This document shows positions 1 through 7,465 of a DNA stretch of 24,517 nucleotides, in pieces. How positions within the stretch are numbered: position 1 is the stretch's first letter; each line of letters opens with the position of its first letter. The stretch covers positions 1 to 24,517 of IMG/VR virus record IMGVR_UViG_3300047362_000789; one strand, 5' to 3'. A program made the position numbers and the translations under genes. The stretch comes from a virus. The notes under the pieces were generated by a model. That model worked only from the letters and a program-made list of their open reading frames with translations. It had not been told where the DNA came from and made no database searches.

Positions 1-654
1 AATGTAAAACTACAACATATTTCTTATCCTCCAATTTCTAATGCTGTATTTGAGAGTAACACGCAACCCCTAGCCTTACGTCACTATAGCCAAGAAAGCG
101 GTAAATCTGAGCTTTATATTATAAGCAATACTCAAGTTTCTTATGCCACTACGGGTAATGTACAAGGAGCATTATCTGGTTATGACTTTATAGAAGTTAA
201 AGCTTTAAGTAAGTGGGATCCTTTAGTAAACACTTTTGTAGGAATTAGCACTTTCGATCCTTTTAATACTCCTAAAGAAAAAGACTTATGGGCCCTTGGA
301 GAAATAGATCCTAATAACTACTACTCTACTAACGCTGCAAAATTATTTAGGATAGATTCTATATCTATGCCCTCTGGTGCAGAAACTAGTATTTCTGCTA
401 GTGAATATGTACCAAAAGTGTATATAGATAGTGAAAATATTATAAACTTTGAGCCTATACCTATTAAAACAATAGCTAACCCTCTTATAAAACCTGCCCC
501 TCCTATATTTTCTATTAGCCCTGTGTACACCAATACAGGTGCTGGTAATCCAATTTTAAACTTTTTATTTAACGTACAAAGCAGTTCTAATATTCAAATA
601 GCTCAAGCTTTTATACCTAGCTCAAGCTTTGTACCTGTACTGGGGGCTATATAA
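1..654 (+). CDS. Tail-tip J-like protein, N-terminal part (5' end outside window)
   Basis: The reading frame is open from base 1 to the TAA at 652-654, so this is the last 217 residues of a gene that begins upstream. The segment around KLFRIDSISMPSGAETSISA followed by SEYVPKVY resembles the place in lambda J-type tail-tip proteins where a 'rV..i.e.....I.A.eY' strand pattern precedes the fibronectin-like part. The tail is rich in Ser, Asn, Pro and Ile, as in extracellular phage fibres. The stop overlaps the next start (TAATG), so the two ORFs are translationally coupled and probably act together at the tail tip in host recognition and DNA ejection. The J assignment rests on pattern recognition only; a generic baseplate or tail protein is the alternative. 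Confidence 0.55.
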   Translation, partial: NVKLQHISYPPISNAVFESNTQPLALRHYSQESGKSELYIISNTQVSYATTGNVQGALSGYDFIEVKALSKWDPLVNTFVGISTFDPFNTPKEKDLWALGEIDPNNYYSTNAAKLFRIDSISMPSGAETSISASEYVPKVYIDSENIINFEPIPIKTIANPLIKPAPPIFSISPVYTNTGAGNPILNFLFNVQSSSNIQIAQAFIPSSSFVPVLGAI

Positions 655-3600
655 TGGCTAATTTAAATTTCTTAGTATCTAACACTACACCTTTTGTGGG
701 TCAGCCTTCTGCAGCCTTATTTGGGAAGAACGGAGCTAAGTCATCTTTAGGTACTGTAAAACCTTTAGTTTTAAACACTGAATTACTTGATACTAGTATT
801 ACTTTTTCTGTGTCTAATTTACACTTAATGTATGATGATAATTTTGACTCTCACTTATTAGAGGCTAGAAATAATACACAGTTGGTAACTCTTAAAGGTC
901 AAGCACCAGATAACCTACTTAGATACAATTTAAATATAAAATCAGCATCTAATACTGCTGGAGCTGCAGAAAATACTGTAGGTCATGACTCTACTTTAGT
1001 AGCACTAAGCTCTAATATAACTTCTTTTAATATAAGTGCTAATACCTTAACTATAGATTATAATACTGCAGAAGTAGCAGCAGTAGTTAAAAATGCTTTA
1101 TTGCCTTCTCCTTTTTATGTAGAACTTCAGCAAATAATAGAGCCTACAATATCTACTTCTAATACTTTTTTTGTGTCGGGGGCTCTTAGTATACTGTCTA
1201 ATACTCATAATGTTGCTGAGCAGGCAGGCGTTTTATCCTTACCTTTAGGAGTAGTGCCTCCTGCTAAAGGATTAATAAGCACTTTTGTAAACGGTAGCTT
1301 AATTGAAGAAGAAGCCACTGAGTTTTCTTGGTCTACAGGAGACGACTATATAGAGCATAATATTGCTTCAAGTGACTTACAGATAATTACTTCAGTAGAA
1401 AACTATTCTTCTCCTGCATTTGAAAGTAAAGACAGCATATTTATAGTTGATAACGAACAATTAAATACAATAAATTCAGTATCGTATATAGCTTCTTCTC
1501 CTACTTATAATTCTGCTCTAACTTCTTCCGACTTTTTTAAGGTAAAACTTACAGATAATATTGCTTCTTCTGTAGGTAAGACTGCTATAATGAATACGTC
1601 AGAAGACTTAATTGCAGATATTACTTCTATTGATAATATAAATAATAAAATAACTATTACTTATGACGATCTTAAATATGATAAAGGATATGAACTAGCA
1701 AATAATGGTATTTATATACTGGCTCCTTTTAGTTATAATGATTTTAACTCTGTAACTTTGGTAGATAGTAAGATACAAACTCCAGCTACAGCAGGTGTAT
1801 TTGTATTTCAGGTATCTGCTATAAATGAGTTTAATAGATCTAGTGTTCCTATTACTCAAAGTGTGGCTACATCTTATCCTCCATTAGGACAAGTACCTGA
1901 AGACCAAGTAGTCTTATCTGAAAATTTATTTAGAGATAGAACTAAAGGTATTATGTCAAGAGTAATAGGTCAGTTTCCTCATATTATAAATAGAAATGTA
2001 AAAACTTATGATATTAGCTACAAGATAGTACAGTTATCAGGATCAGATCCTCATCCTAGTGGAATGACTAATTTTACTAGTTTTATAGTAGATGCCAATG
2101 AAGCTGGTGAAGATGGTAATATTCATTTTAATATAAACAACTTAGATTTAGGACAGGCAGGAAATGTTTACTCTCTTCAAGTAAAAATTCTTCCTATAAA
2201 CGGATTAATATCTGGTATTCCTGTATATAAGTCAATTACTTTATCTGGTAAATCTGCTAGACCCTTACCATTAAATAGTTTTAATCTTAATCAGACTAAC
2301 GACTCTATAGTTTTTGATATTGAATATCCCGTTGATTCACAAAATAATTTAGATGAATTAGATATTTTACATACAGAAATTAGATCTTTAAAACCAGTAG
2401 TAAGTGTTAATTCTCAAAATAGTATTAATGATGCTTTCTTAAGGGGCGATAAAGTAATGCTTTTACCTCATCCTCTAAGTAGAGCAGAAATATCTTTAGA
2501 TAGGTTTGTTTCTGGCTCTTATACTTTCTCAGCAAAAACTGTAGATACTAGTGGTAATTATTCTTTAAACGCTTTGGCTAGAAATTTACAAGTAGAAATA
2601 TCTACACAAACAGATACTCTAGCTATATGGAATGAAGCGGCTCCTAATACTAATATATCCTCTTCAGTAGGTAATTACAATTATGGGGATAATGTATTTG
2701 TAGGGGCTACAGAAGTAGATAATGGAGGTTTTGTTTATCACGTAGACCCTGTAACTTCTGTAGTGCTAGGAGTAGATACTCCTTCTAGTTTAGCAGAAGA
2801 TGCAAACGCATCCTCTAATGGTTTTTCATGGGCGCAAGGTCAATATCAAGGAGTAGATAAAACAGACTTGCTTATTACTTCTGCTAACTCTGTATATATA
2901 AGCCCTGTTAGAGATTTAGGTTCTGTAGTACGAGGAAACATTGTTATTTCTAGCCTAGTAAACTCTTCTTTATTAGAAAAGTTTTTAGATGTGTCTCAAG
3001 ACTTAATAGTAGGAGTAGCTGAGGGGCACACATCAGAGGCTAATGTTTTATTTGACTCAGACTTTGCTATAGGAACAGTAGTAGGATATAATAATGCAGA
3101 ATCTTCTTTTTCTTTCAGTAATACTCATAATACTATAACTGATGGTTCTGCTAATAATAAGGTGTTTGTAGTTGTAAACCCTGGACAAGAAGTTGTAGGC
3201 TCTATGGATGCTGCCGATGACGTTTCTAATATACATAGTTATGCTCTTATCGCAGGCGCTATAAATACTAATGCTATAGAATTAAGTGCTGTATACTACG
3301 CTAATGGAAAACCTGTACCTACAGGAAATGCTACAAATAGTACTGCTCTTTCCAATATAACTCAGTCTGGAAGCAGCTATAAATTAGTAGATATGAATCA
3401 GTTTATAGACGCCTTCGGAACTAGAGATTTTTCTCCTGATGTAGAAGTATCTAAGAATGTTTATGTAAGATTCTCATCTTCGAATGTTTTTGAGGCTTCT
3501 GATAATGTTTCTTCTAAACCTCATGGAAATGTGAATGTTTCTCTATTTGATGAGGGGGATGATGAAGAAAACTGGCAATCAAACTATTTTGGTTTAAGAC

Positions 3601-3953
3601 GTTTTAGGTATTTTCAAGTTAAAACGGAGTTTGATATAAATGATTATGGAGACTCAGCAAATACTTTTATAGACGAATTAAACTATGAAGTCAGGGGCAT
3701 AAAAAAAGAATTTACAACAGTTGTAAGCTCTACTAACAAAATTCAAGGAAACTTAGTAGTGGACTATAGCAGTGCAGAATTTTTTAGAATACCTACAGTA
3801 TTTACTCAAGTACTATCTGCTAATACCAGCCTTATATCTAGAACTAGCGATTTGACAAATGAAAGTTGCAATGTTACTATATTTAATACCCAAAACGGGA
3901 ATATTGTTGACGATCCCAATATTGAAATAACAATTTCTGCTACAGGAGCATAA
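654..3953 (+). CDS. Large tail-tip / host-specificity protein (J-like, C-terminal part)
   Basis: This is a 1099-residue Ser/Asn/Thr-rich protein with almost no Cys, typical of an extracellular tail protein. It seems to be built of beta-sandwich repeats. Around residue 390 the stretch VFQVSAINEFNRSS followed by VATSYPPLG looks like the end of a fibronectin III domain and the next linker, and another similar unit follows. The last ~170 residues, from about FGLRRFRYFQVKTEFD through the IDELNYEV segment to the end, resemble the conserved C-terminal region of J-type central tail fibres. The start ATG overlaps the previous stop (TAATG) and a GGGGG Shine-Dalgarno lies just upstream. Inferred role: tail tip or central fibre that contacts the host receptor. 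It is probably structural and late expressed. Confidence 0.6.
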   Translation: MANLNFLVSNTTPFVGQPSAALFGKNGAKSSLGTVKPLVLNTELLDTSITFSVSNLHLMYDDNFDSHLLEARNNTQLVTLKGQAPDNLLRYNLNIKSASNTAGAAENTVGHDSTLVALSSNITSFNISANTLTIDYNTAEVAAVVKNALLPSPFYVELQQIIEPTISTSNTFFVSGALSILSNTHNVAEQAGVLSLPLGVVPPAKGLISTFVNGSLIEEEATEFSWSTGDDYIEHNIASSDLQIITSVENYSSPAFESKDSIFIVDNEQLNTINSVSYIASSPTYNSALTSSDFFKVKLTDNIASSVGKTAIMNTSEDLIADITSIDNINNKITITYDDLKYDKGYELANNGIYILAPFSYNDFNSVTLVDSKIQTPATAGVFVFQVSAINEFNRSSVPITQSVATSYPPLGQVPEDQVVLSENLFRDRTKGIMSRVIGQFPHIINRNVKTYDISYKIVQLSGSDPHPSGMTNFTSFIVDANEAGEDGNIHFNINNLDLGQAGNVYSLQVKILPINGLISGIPVYKSITLSGKSARPLPLNSFNLNQTNDSIVFDIEYPVDSQNNLDELDILHTEIRSLKPVVSVNSQNSINDAFLRGDKVMLLPHPLSRAEISLDRFVSGSYTFSAKTVDTSGNYSLNALARNLQVEISTQTDTLAIWNEAAPNTNISSSVGNYNYGDNVFVGATEVDNGGFVYHVDPVTSVVLGVDTPSSLAEDANASSNGFSWAQGQYQGVDKTDLLITSANSVYISPVRDLGSVVRGNIVISSLVNSSLLEKFLDVSQDLIVGVAEGHTSEANVLFDSDFAIGTVVGYNNAESSFSFSNTHNTITDGSANNKVFVVVNPGQEVVGSMDAADDVSNIHSYALIAGAINTNAIELSAVYYANGKPVPTGNATNSTALSNITQSGSSYKLVDMNQFIDAFGTRDFSPDVEVSKNVYVRFSSSNVFEASDNVSSKPHGNVNVSLFDEGDDEENWQSNYFGLRRFRYFQVKTEFDINDYGDSANTFIDELNYEVRGIKKEFTTVVSSTNKIQGNLVVDYSSAEFFRIPTVFTQVLSANTSLISRTSDLTNESCNVTIFNTQNGNIVDDPNIEITISATGA

Positions 3954-3954
3954 A

Positions 3955-4581
3955 ATGGCCATAACTACTTCAAATACTTTTCATACAGCTGCTATCTCTG
4001 ACACTATATCGAGTGCTAGAGGTTACTGGAATTCCAGTTTTCAAGCTCTGTTAAGAAATTTTAATAGCGCCAATGCTACTCCTAATGCTAATAACTTAAA
4101 CTTTGAAGGGGCACTTACTACTGAGCCTGAGGGTATGTTATATTATAACAATACTACGGGAGGTATGTACTTACACACTACTAAGTTTGGTCAAGGTCCT
4201 TATGGAAATTTTAGAAGAGCAGGACTAGGTACTAGACCTTATGCTACTGTAGCTGCCGCTGTTTTAGATAGTGCGGTGTTAGATCCAGGAGAGTTAATAG
4301 TAGTAATTAATGATACAGGAGGTACTGCTGCAAATAACAGAGTTTACTTAGTATCTGATGATAACAAACATTTAATAGATGTAGGAATACCTACAACTGA
4401 TGGGGTTATATCTAATAATACTATAGTTTCTAAAAGTATTACTGGAAACGAAATAGCTGATAATGCTATCACATCTGATCATATAGCTCCTGGAACGGTA
4501 ATAGAAACAGATTTTGCAGATGAATCAGTTACCGACAGTAAATTAGATTCTTCCTTAGTTATGCTAAGCATGGTGTTGTAA
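3955..4581 (+). CDS. Tail-fibre-like protein
   Basis: This 208-residue protein follows the J-like gene by one base and has AGGAG six bases before the ATG, inside the previous gene. The N-terminal half includes EGMLYYNNTTGGMYLHT, a pattern common in phage fibre and particle-decorating proteins ('G.lYYNt..g.ly...'). The C-terminal ~60 residues hold short imperfect repeats such as SITGNEIADNAITSDHIA followed by DESVTDSKLD. These resemble the 'I..N.I.d.aIts..Ia' repeats of phage tail fibres that fold as intertwined beta structure. It ends with a hydrophobic LVMLSMVL and has no separate receptor domain, so a further fibre or adhesin may attach to it. Inferred role: tail-tip-associated fibre. Confidence 0.6.
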   Translation: MAITTSNTFHTAAISDTISSARGYWNSSFQALLRNFNSANATPNANNLNFEGALTTEPEGMLYYNNTTGGMYLHTTKFGQGPYGNFRRAGLGTRPYATVAAAVLDSAVLDPGELIVVINDTGGTAANNRVYLVSDDNKHLIDVGIPTTDGVISNNTIVSKSITGNEIADNAITSDHIAPGTVIETDFADESVTDSKLDSSLVMLSMVL

Positions 4582-4934
4582 TGTTTTCAAAAGTTTTATT
4601 TGGATTTTTGTTAGCTAGTCTTAGTGCTTCAGGTTTTTTATTTTGGCAAAATAACGTCTTAAAAGAGAATCTAGTGAAGATAGAAGCAGTTTATGAACGT
4701 CAAAAAACGACCATATTAGAAATGGAAAAAAGTTTTTCAACTTCTGTGGAAGAAAATTCAAAGTTACAAAAAGCTTTAACAGCACAAGAAACTGCTATAG
4801 ATAGTTTACGAAAGACACTTACTAAACATGATCTTACTAAGATAGCAAAGTCTAAACCAGAAATATTAGAAAAGAAGATAAATGATGCGACTAATGAATT
4901 GCTCAATGATATTACCTCTTTTACTAGTGACTAG
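4581..4934 (+). CDS. Rz-like inner-membrane spanin (i-spanin) candidate
   Basis: This 117-residue protein has one N-terminal membrane helix (about residues 4-22, FGFLLASLSASGFLFW) followed by a long charged heptad-like region (about 27-85) likely to form a coiled coil. That is the architecture of Rz-type i-spanins, which span the periplasm and complete lysis by fusing inner and outer membranes. The strongest support is context: the next gene starts inside it in another frame and encodes a short lipoprotein, the typical Rz/Rz1 layout. Its ATG overlaps the previous stop (TAATG). No sequence motif is specific for Rz, so the call rests on topology and gene arrangement. Confidence 0.65.
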   Translation: MFSKVLFGFLLASLSASGFLFWQNNVLKENLVKIEAVYERQKTTILEMEKSFSTSVEENSKLQKALTAQETAIDSLRKTLTKHDLTKIAKSKPEILEKKINDATNELLNDITSFTSD

Positions 4935-5232
4935 TTGTGGTATAATACCTAGAGAAATAGAAGTAATTGAGACAGAGATAAAAACTCCAATTATTTTTCA
5001 AGAGGCTCCTAAAGCAGTGGAGACCTATCCTATAAACTTTAGAGTTATAAATGAAAATAATTTAGAACAGTTTTTAGCAGAAATGAGATCTTTAGAGGGA
5101 GAAGTAGTTTTTATAGCTCTAGATGTTAGAGATTATGAAAAGTTAGCTCTGAATACTCAAGATCTTGTTAGATATATAAAACAACAAAAAGAAATAATAA
5201 TTTATTATGAAACACTATTAGAAGGGGATTAA
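4882..5232 (+). CDS. Rz1-like outer-membrane lipoprotein spanin (o-spanin) candidate
   Basis: This 116-residue protein begins 53 bases inside the preceding i-spanin candidate, in a different frame. The N-terminus carries a short hydrophobic stretch and a lipobox Val-Thr-Ser-Cys (residues 16-19, LLLVTSC), so it should be processed by signal peptidase II and anchored by Cys19. The rest is acidic, with an early Pro-containing segment (TPIIFQEAPKAVETYP), but it lacks the very high proline content of lambda Rz1. Several in-frame ATG codons (4882, 4885, 4894, 4906) make the exact start uncertain. It would pair with the upstream protein as an outer-membrane spanin. An unrelated phage lipoprotein is the alternative. 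Confidence 0.6.
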   Translation: MMRLMNCSMILPLLLVTSCGIIPREIEVIETEIKTPIIFQEAPKAVETYPINFRVINENNLEQFLAEMRSLEGEVVFIALDVRDYEKLALNTQDLVRYIKQQKEIIIYYETLLEGD

Positions 5233-5251
5233 GGTGTTAATTTAATATACT

Positions 5252-5278
5252 ACTTTAAATAATATCTATTATTTAAGT
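5252..5278 (+). repeat. AT-rich inverted repeat in the leader of the next gene
   Basis: ACTTTAAATAA and TTATTTAAGT are complementary apart from one bulged T and enclose the loop TATCTA. The repeat ends six bases before the GGAGG Shine-Dalgarno (5284-5288) of the gene at 5297. There is no T-run after it, so it does not look like an intrinsic terminator. It could be an operator, or a weak leader hairpin affecting translation. In such AT-rich DNA chance is a real possibility. Confidence 0.35.
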
Positions 5279-5296
5279 AATACGGAGGCAGTTTAA

Positions 5297-5779
5297 ATGA
5301 TAGATCCAATAACGGCTATTACTGCGGCTACGGCTGCATTTAATGGGGTAAAAAAACTCGTAGCTGCTGGTCGAGATATAGAAGATGTAGTAGGTCAGCT
5401 TGGTAAATGGTATGGAGCTGCTGCAGACTTAAATCGAGCAGAAGCCCAACGAAAAAATCCACCAATGTTTAGTAAACTATTCAATAGTGGGTCAATAGAA
5501 GAAGAAGCTTTAGGAATAATAGTACAAAAGAAAAAACTAGAAGAGCAAGAGAAACAACTTCAAGACTTGTTAAATATACGATTTGGTTTTGGTACTTGGA
5601 AAGAGATGGTAGAGCTTCGTAGAAAAATTAAAAAGGAAAGAGAAGAAACTCTTTATAAGCAGCAAGAAAGAAAAGCTGCTTTTTTTGAAGGGCTTCTTTT
5701 AATAGGGTTAATAGCTCTAGGAGCGGGTATAGTAGGTATAACTACTTTTTTAGTGGGTACTGGCGCTGGTTGGTGGTAA
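5297..5779 (+). CDS. Unknown protein with C-terminal membrane anchor
   Basis: This is a 160-residue protein I do not recognise. The N-terminal ~50 residues are Ala-rich (ITAITAATAAFNGVKKLVAA). The middle (about 70-125) is strongly charged and helical, rich in Lys, Glu and Gln, and probably a coiled coil. The last ~30 residues form a hydrophobic segment (FFEGLLLIGLIALGAGIVGI) ending GAGWW. The layout suggests a protein held in the inner membrane by its C-terminus with a cytoplasmic helical body. It has a clear GGAGG eight bases before the ATG and follows the inverted repeat at 5252-5278. Its place among spanin and holin-like genes suggests a role in lysis or the membrane, but a late structural role cannot be excluded. 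Confidence 0.6.
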   Translation: MIDPITAITAATAAFNGVKKLVAAGRDIEDVVGQLGKWYGAAADLNRAEAQRKNPPMFSKLFNSGSIEEEALGIIVQKKKLEEQEKQLQDLLNIRFGFGTWKEMVELRRKIKKEREETLYKQQERKAAFFEGLLLIGLIALGAGIVGITTFLVGTGAGWW

Positions 5780-5808
5780 TATGGCCACTGGTCTACACTA
5801 CTCTAACT

Positions 5809-5949
5809 ATGATTTTTATAGATAATCAACCCCCTTCAACCTTAGTAAGAGTATGTAGATATCAACATCCAGAATTAGTATGGAACACAAGACAATACTG
5901 GATATGGGAGTGGCAAACTTGTCCTCTCGGAATTATTAGAAATAAATAA
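5809..5949 (+). CDS. Tryptophan-rich micro-ORF (46 aa)
   Basis: A short open frame runs from ATG 5809 to TAA 5947-5949 between two genes that otherwise leave 189 bases unexplained. The product is MIFIDNQPPSTLVRVCRYQH, then PELVWNTRQYWIWEWQTCPL and GIIRNK. It has four Trp and two Cys, unusual for random AT-rich sequence. The frame stays open further upstream, with GTG at 5773 giving 58 residues and a hydrophobic start, so the true start is uncertain. No convincing Shine-Dalgarno lies before ATG 5809. Function is unknown. Confidence 0.4.
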   Translation: MIFIDNQPPSTLVRVCRYQHPELVWNTRQYWIWEWQTCPLGIIRNK

Positions 5950-5968
5950 TTTCAAAGGAGAACTACAT

Positions 5969-6337
5969 ATGGCAGCTGCAAAAACACTGCAACCTGATTC
6001 TATTTTTGCGGAACTAGACGCAGATGGAGATGGTATAATCACAGACGAAGAAATGTCTCGTGCAAAAGAAATAGCAGAATTTGAACATAAACGTAATATG
6101 CAAGAAAACGAAGATAAAAAAGAAGATCAAATAAGGGCTATGGCATGGTTTGCTCTTTGGGGTATGTTACTGTATCCTATTTTAATATTAGCTACTTCTT
6201 TTTTAGGAGTAAAGGATGCCGCACAGTTAATAGGAGATATAGCTCCTACTTATTTTGTAGCTATTGCCGGACTAGTTGCTGCATTCTTTGGTGCTCAGGC
6301 ATACTCAAAATCAAAAACTAGTACAGATAAAAAATAA
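5969..6337 (+). CDS. EF-hand protein with two membrane helices
   Basis: This 122-residue protein starts at an ATG with AAAGGAG eight bases upstream. Residues 17-28 (DADGDGIITDEE) form a textbook 12-residue EF-hand loop, with Asp at positions 1, 3 and 5, Thr at 9 and Glu at 12, so calcium binding is likely. A charged helix follows (about 30-55), then two hydrophobic segments (about 56-78 and 85-105) separated by a short acidic loop. One EF-hand in front of two membrane helices is compatible with a small membrane channel or holin-like protein gated by calcium, but that is inference. It lies between the spanin candidates and another short membrane protein, which supports a lysis or envelope role. 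Confidence 0.7.
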   Translation: MAAAKTLQPDSIFAELDADGDGIITDEEMSRAKEIAEFEHKRNMQENEDKKEDQIRAMAWFALWGMLLYPILILATSFLGVKDAAQLIGDIAPTYFVAIAGLVAAFFGAQAYSKSKTSTDKK

Positions 6338-6351
6338 AAAGGAGACAACAA

Positions 6352-6579
6352 TTGGAAAATAAATATCAAAAATGGATAGATATGGCTACTGCTGTAGATT
6401 CTTGGAGAATATTTCCTAGACTATTTATTACTACTTATATTTACTTATTATATAAAGTGGTTGTATGGTACATGGGAATAGAAGATCCTACTATGGAGCA
6501 ATCAGGTTTAGTAAGTATAGTAGTAGGTGCGGGTGCTGCATGGTTTGGCCTATATACCGGATCGGGAAAAAGTAAATAA
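6352..6579 (+). CDS. Short two-helix membrane protein (holin-like), TTG start
   Basis: This 75-residue protein has two hydrophobic segments (about 23-43, FPRLFITTYIYLLYKVVVWY, and about 53-69, LVSIVVGAGAAWFGLYTG) and a short basic C-terminal tail (SGKSK). Size, topology and charged tail resemble phage holins and similar phage membrane proteins. The start is TTG at 6352, chosen because AAGGAG lies eight bases upstream and the first in-frame ATG is only at residue 11. The gene follows the EF-hand protein by 14 bases. Its C-terminal segment resembles that of the EF-hand protein (VAAFFGAQAYSKSK versus AAWFGLYTGSGKSK), so the two may be related by duplication. Holin function is inferred, not shown. 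Confidence 0.6.
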   Translation: MENKYQKWIDMATAVDSWRIFPRLFITTYIYLLYKVVVWYMGIEDPTMEQSGLVSIVVGAGAAWFGLYTGSGKSK

Positions 6580-6617
6580 AAAAAGTAAATATTACTGTAG
6601 CAGACTTAGTATTGTTT

Positions 6618-6740
6618 ATGGTAATTTTTATTGTATGGTTAGATACTTCTTGGTTAGATATAACCTACTCAAAGTATGTGCTTAAAATACAAGACTTTGT
6701 TGAAAGTATTTTTCCTTTTCTATCATTTTTATTATATTAA
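6618..6740 (+). CDS. Short hydrophobic ORF (40 aa), start uncertain
   Basis: A frame open from 6576 to TAA 6738-6740 fills the gap between the holin-like gene and the terminator. From ATG 6618 it reads MVIFIVWLDTSWLDITYSKY, then VLKIQDFVESIFPFLSFLLY, with hydrophobic ends and a more polar middle. TTG 6612 is an alternative start, and the frame upstream reads ITVADLVLF, which also looks coding. No clear Shine-Dalgarno fits either start. Position at the end of the plus-strand block suggests a last small membrane gene of the lysis cluster. It could equally be non-coding. Confidence 0.4.
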   Translation: MVIFIVWLDTSWLDITYSKYVLKIQDFVESIFPFLSFLLY

Positions 6741-6743
6741 ACT

Positions 6744-6769
6744 AAAAAGAGGGCATAAGCCCTCTTTTT
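6744..6769. terminator. Bidirectional intrinsic terminator between convergent blocks
   Basis: AAAAAGAGGGC and GCCCTCTTTTT form an 11-bp perfect stem around the loop ATAA. On the plus strand the T-run continues to 6772; on the minus strand the A-run gives a matching T-run. It sits between the end of the plus-strand genes (6740) and the stop of the minus-strand glutaredoxin-like gene (6771), and would stop transcription from both sides. Confidence 0.85.
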
Positions 6770-6770
6770 T

Positions 6771-7154
6771 TTATACTGCTTCTCGTATCATTGAGAAATA
6801 GTTTCGTGAGTAATAACCTTCTAACTCTTTATAACTTCCTAATAGTTTTCCATTCATATAAATACAAGGAGAATAATTCAACCCTTTTGATATAGCTTCT
6901 TGAGCAGTAGACTCACTATGAGTTTGATGGTGTATATGCTCTTCTCCATGTTCTTTTAGCAATTGTAGTGCTTTTTGTGACCAATCACAGTTAGGTATAG
7001 ATACCATACTCCAAACTACTTTTTTTGAGTTATCTTTCAGCCAGCTTGCTGGCTTAGGCGGAGACGGGATAGTCTCTTCTTTTTTTACAGGTATAGGCTT
7101 CTTAACGGGGTTAGGTTTATTAGTAGCTTTAGCTGTAGTAGATTTTTCTGTCAT
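6771..7154 (-). CDS. Glutaredoxin-like protein, CxxS active site, extended N-terminus
   Basis: This 127-residue protein's C-terminal ~80 residues fit the glutaredoxin fold: a strand KVVWSMVSIPN, the active site Cys56-Asp-Trp-Ser59, and the TVP-like cis-proline segment YSPCIYMNGKLLGSYKEL (Pro96). The second Cys of the usual CPxC is Ser, so it resembles monothiol glutaredoxins, though an extra Cys97 follows the cis-proline. The first ~40 residues are a low-complexity linker rich in Pro, Lys and Thr (NPVKKPIPVKK). With NrdA/NrdB in the same genome a role in reducing ribonucleotide reductase is plausible, but monothiol chemistry would be unusual for that. AAAGGAG precedes the ATG. It is the last gene of the minus-strand block. 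Confidence 0.7.
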   Translation of the reverse strand: MTEKSTTAKATNKPNPVKKPIPVKKEETIPSPPKPASWLKDNSKKVVWSMVSIPNCDWSQKALQLLKEHGEEHIHHQTHSESTAQEAISKGLNYSPCIYMNGKLLGSYKELEGYYSRNYFSMIREAV

Positions 7155-7165
7155 AATTAACTCCT

Positions 7166-7453
7166 TTAATGTAATATACCTAGAATATCAGACTCTTTTA
7201 CTATTAGAAGATCTTCTCCATCAATAGTTACTTCTGTGCCTGACCACTTACCAAACAAAATAGTATCTCCCGTAGATACAGATAAGGGTACTAATTCCCC
7301 ATTATCTTTTCTTATTCCTTTGCCACAAGCTACTACTGAACCTTCTGCAGGTTTTTCTTTAGCACTTTCAGGAATTATAATACCTCCTGAAGTAGTTTCT
7401 TCTGTTTCTGTTCGTCTAACAAGCACCCGATCTTGAAGAGGTGTTAATGCCAT
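7166..7453 (-). CDS. groS: Co-chaperonin GroES (Cpn10)
   Basis: This 95-residue protein has the full length and features of GroES: N-terminal [12 protein letters not shown], a mobile loop with the conserved [16 protein letters not shown] (GroEL-binding hydrophobic triplet III), the roof loop around [14 protein letters not shown], and the C-terminal strand ILGIL. It caps the GroEL chamber. No groEL is seen here, so it would work with the host GroEL, as gp31 of T4 does when capsid protein is folded. It lies between thyX and the glutaredoxin-like gene, 12 bases downstream of thyX. AAGGAG is well placed before the ATG. Confidence 0.93.
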   Translation of the reverse strand: MALTPLQDRVLVRRTETEETTSGGIIIPESAKEKPAEGSVVACGKGIRKDNGELVPLSVSTGDTILFGKWSGTEVTIDGEDLLIVKESDILGILH

Positions 7454-7465
7454 AATATTTTCTCC

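Noticed and set aside
1199-3132. Repeated ATACTCATAAT segments in the large tail gene (near 1201 and 3121)
   Set aside because: They encode the short shared peptide SNTHN in a repetitive beta-rich protein. There are only two copies, and no array or mobile-element structure.
6571-6620. A-rich stretch at the end of the holin-like gene as a programmed frameshift into the 40-residue ORF
   Set aside because: The downstream frame has its own stop at 6573-6575 before any plausible slip site could join the two frames.
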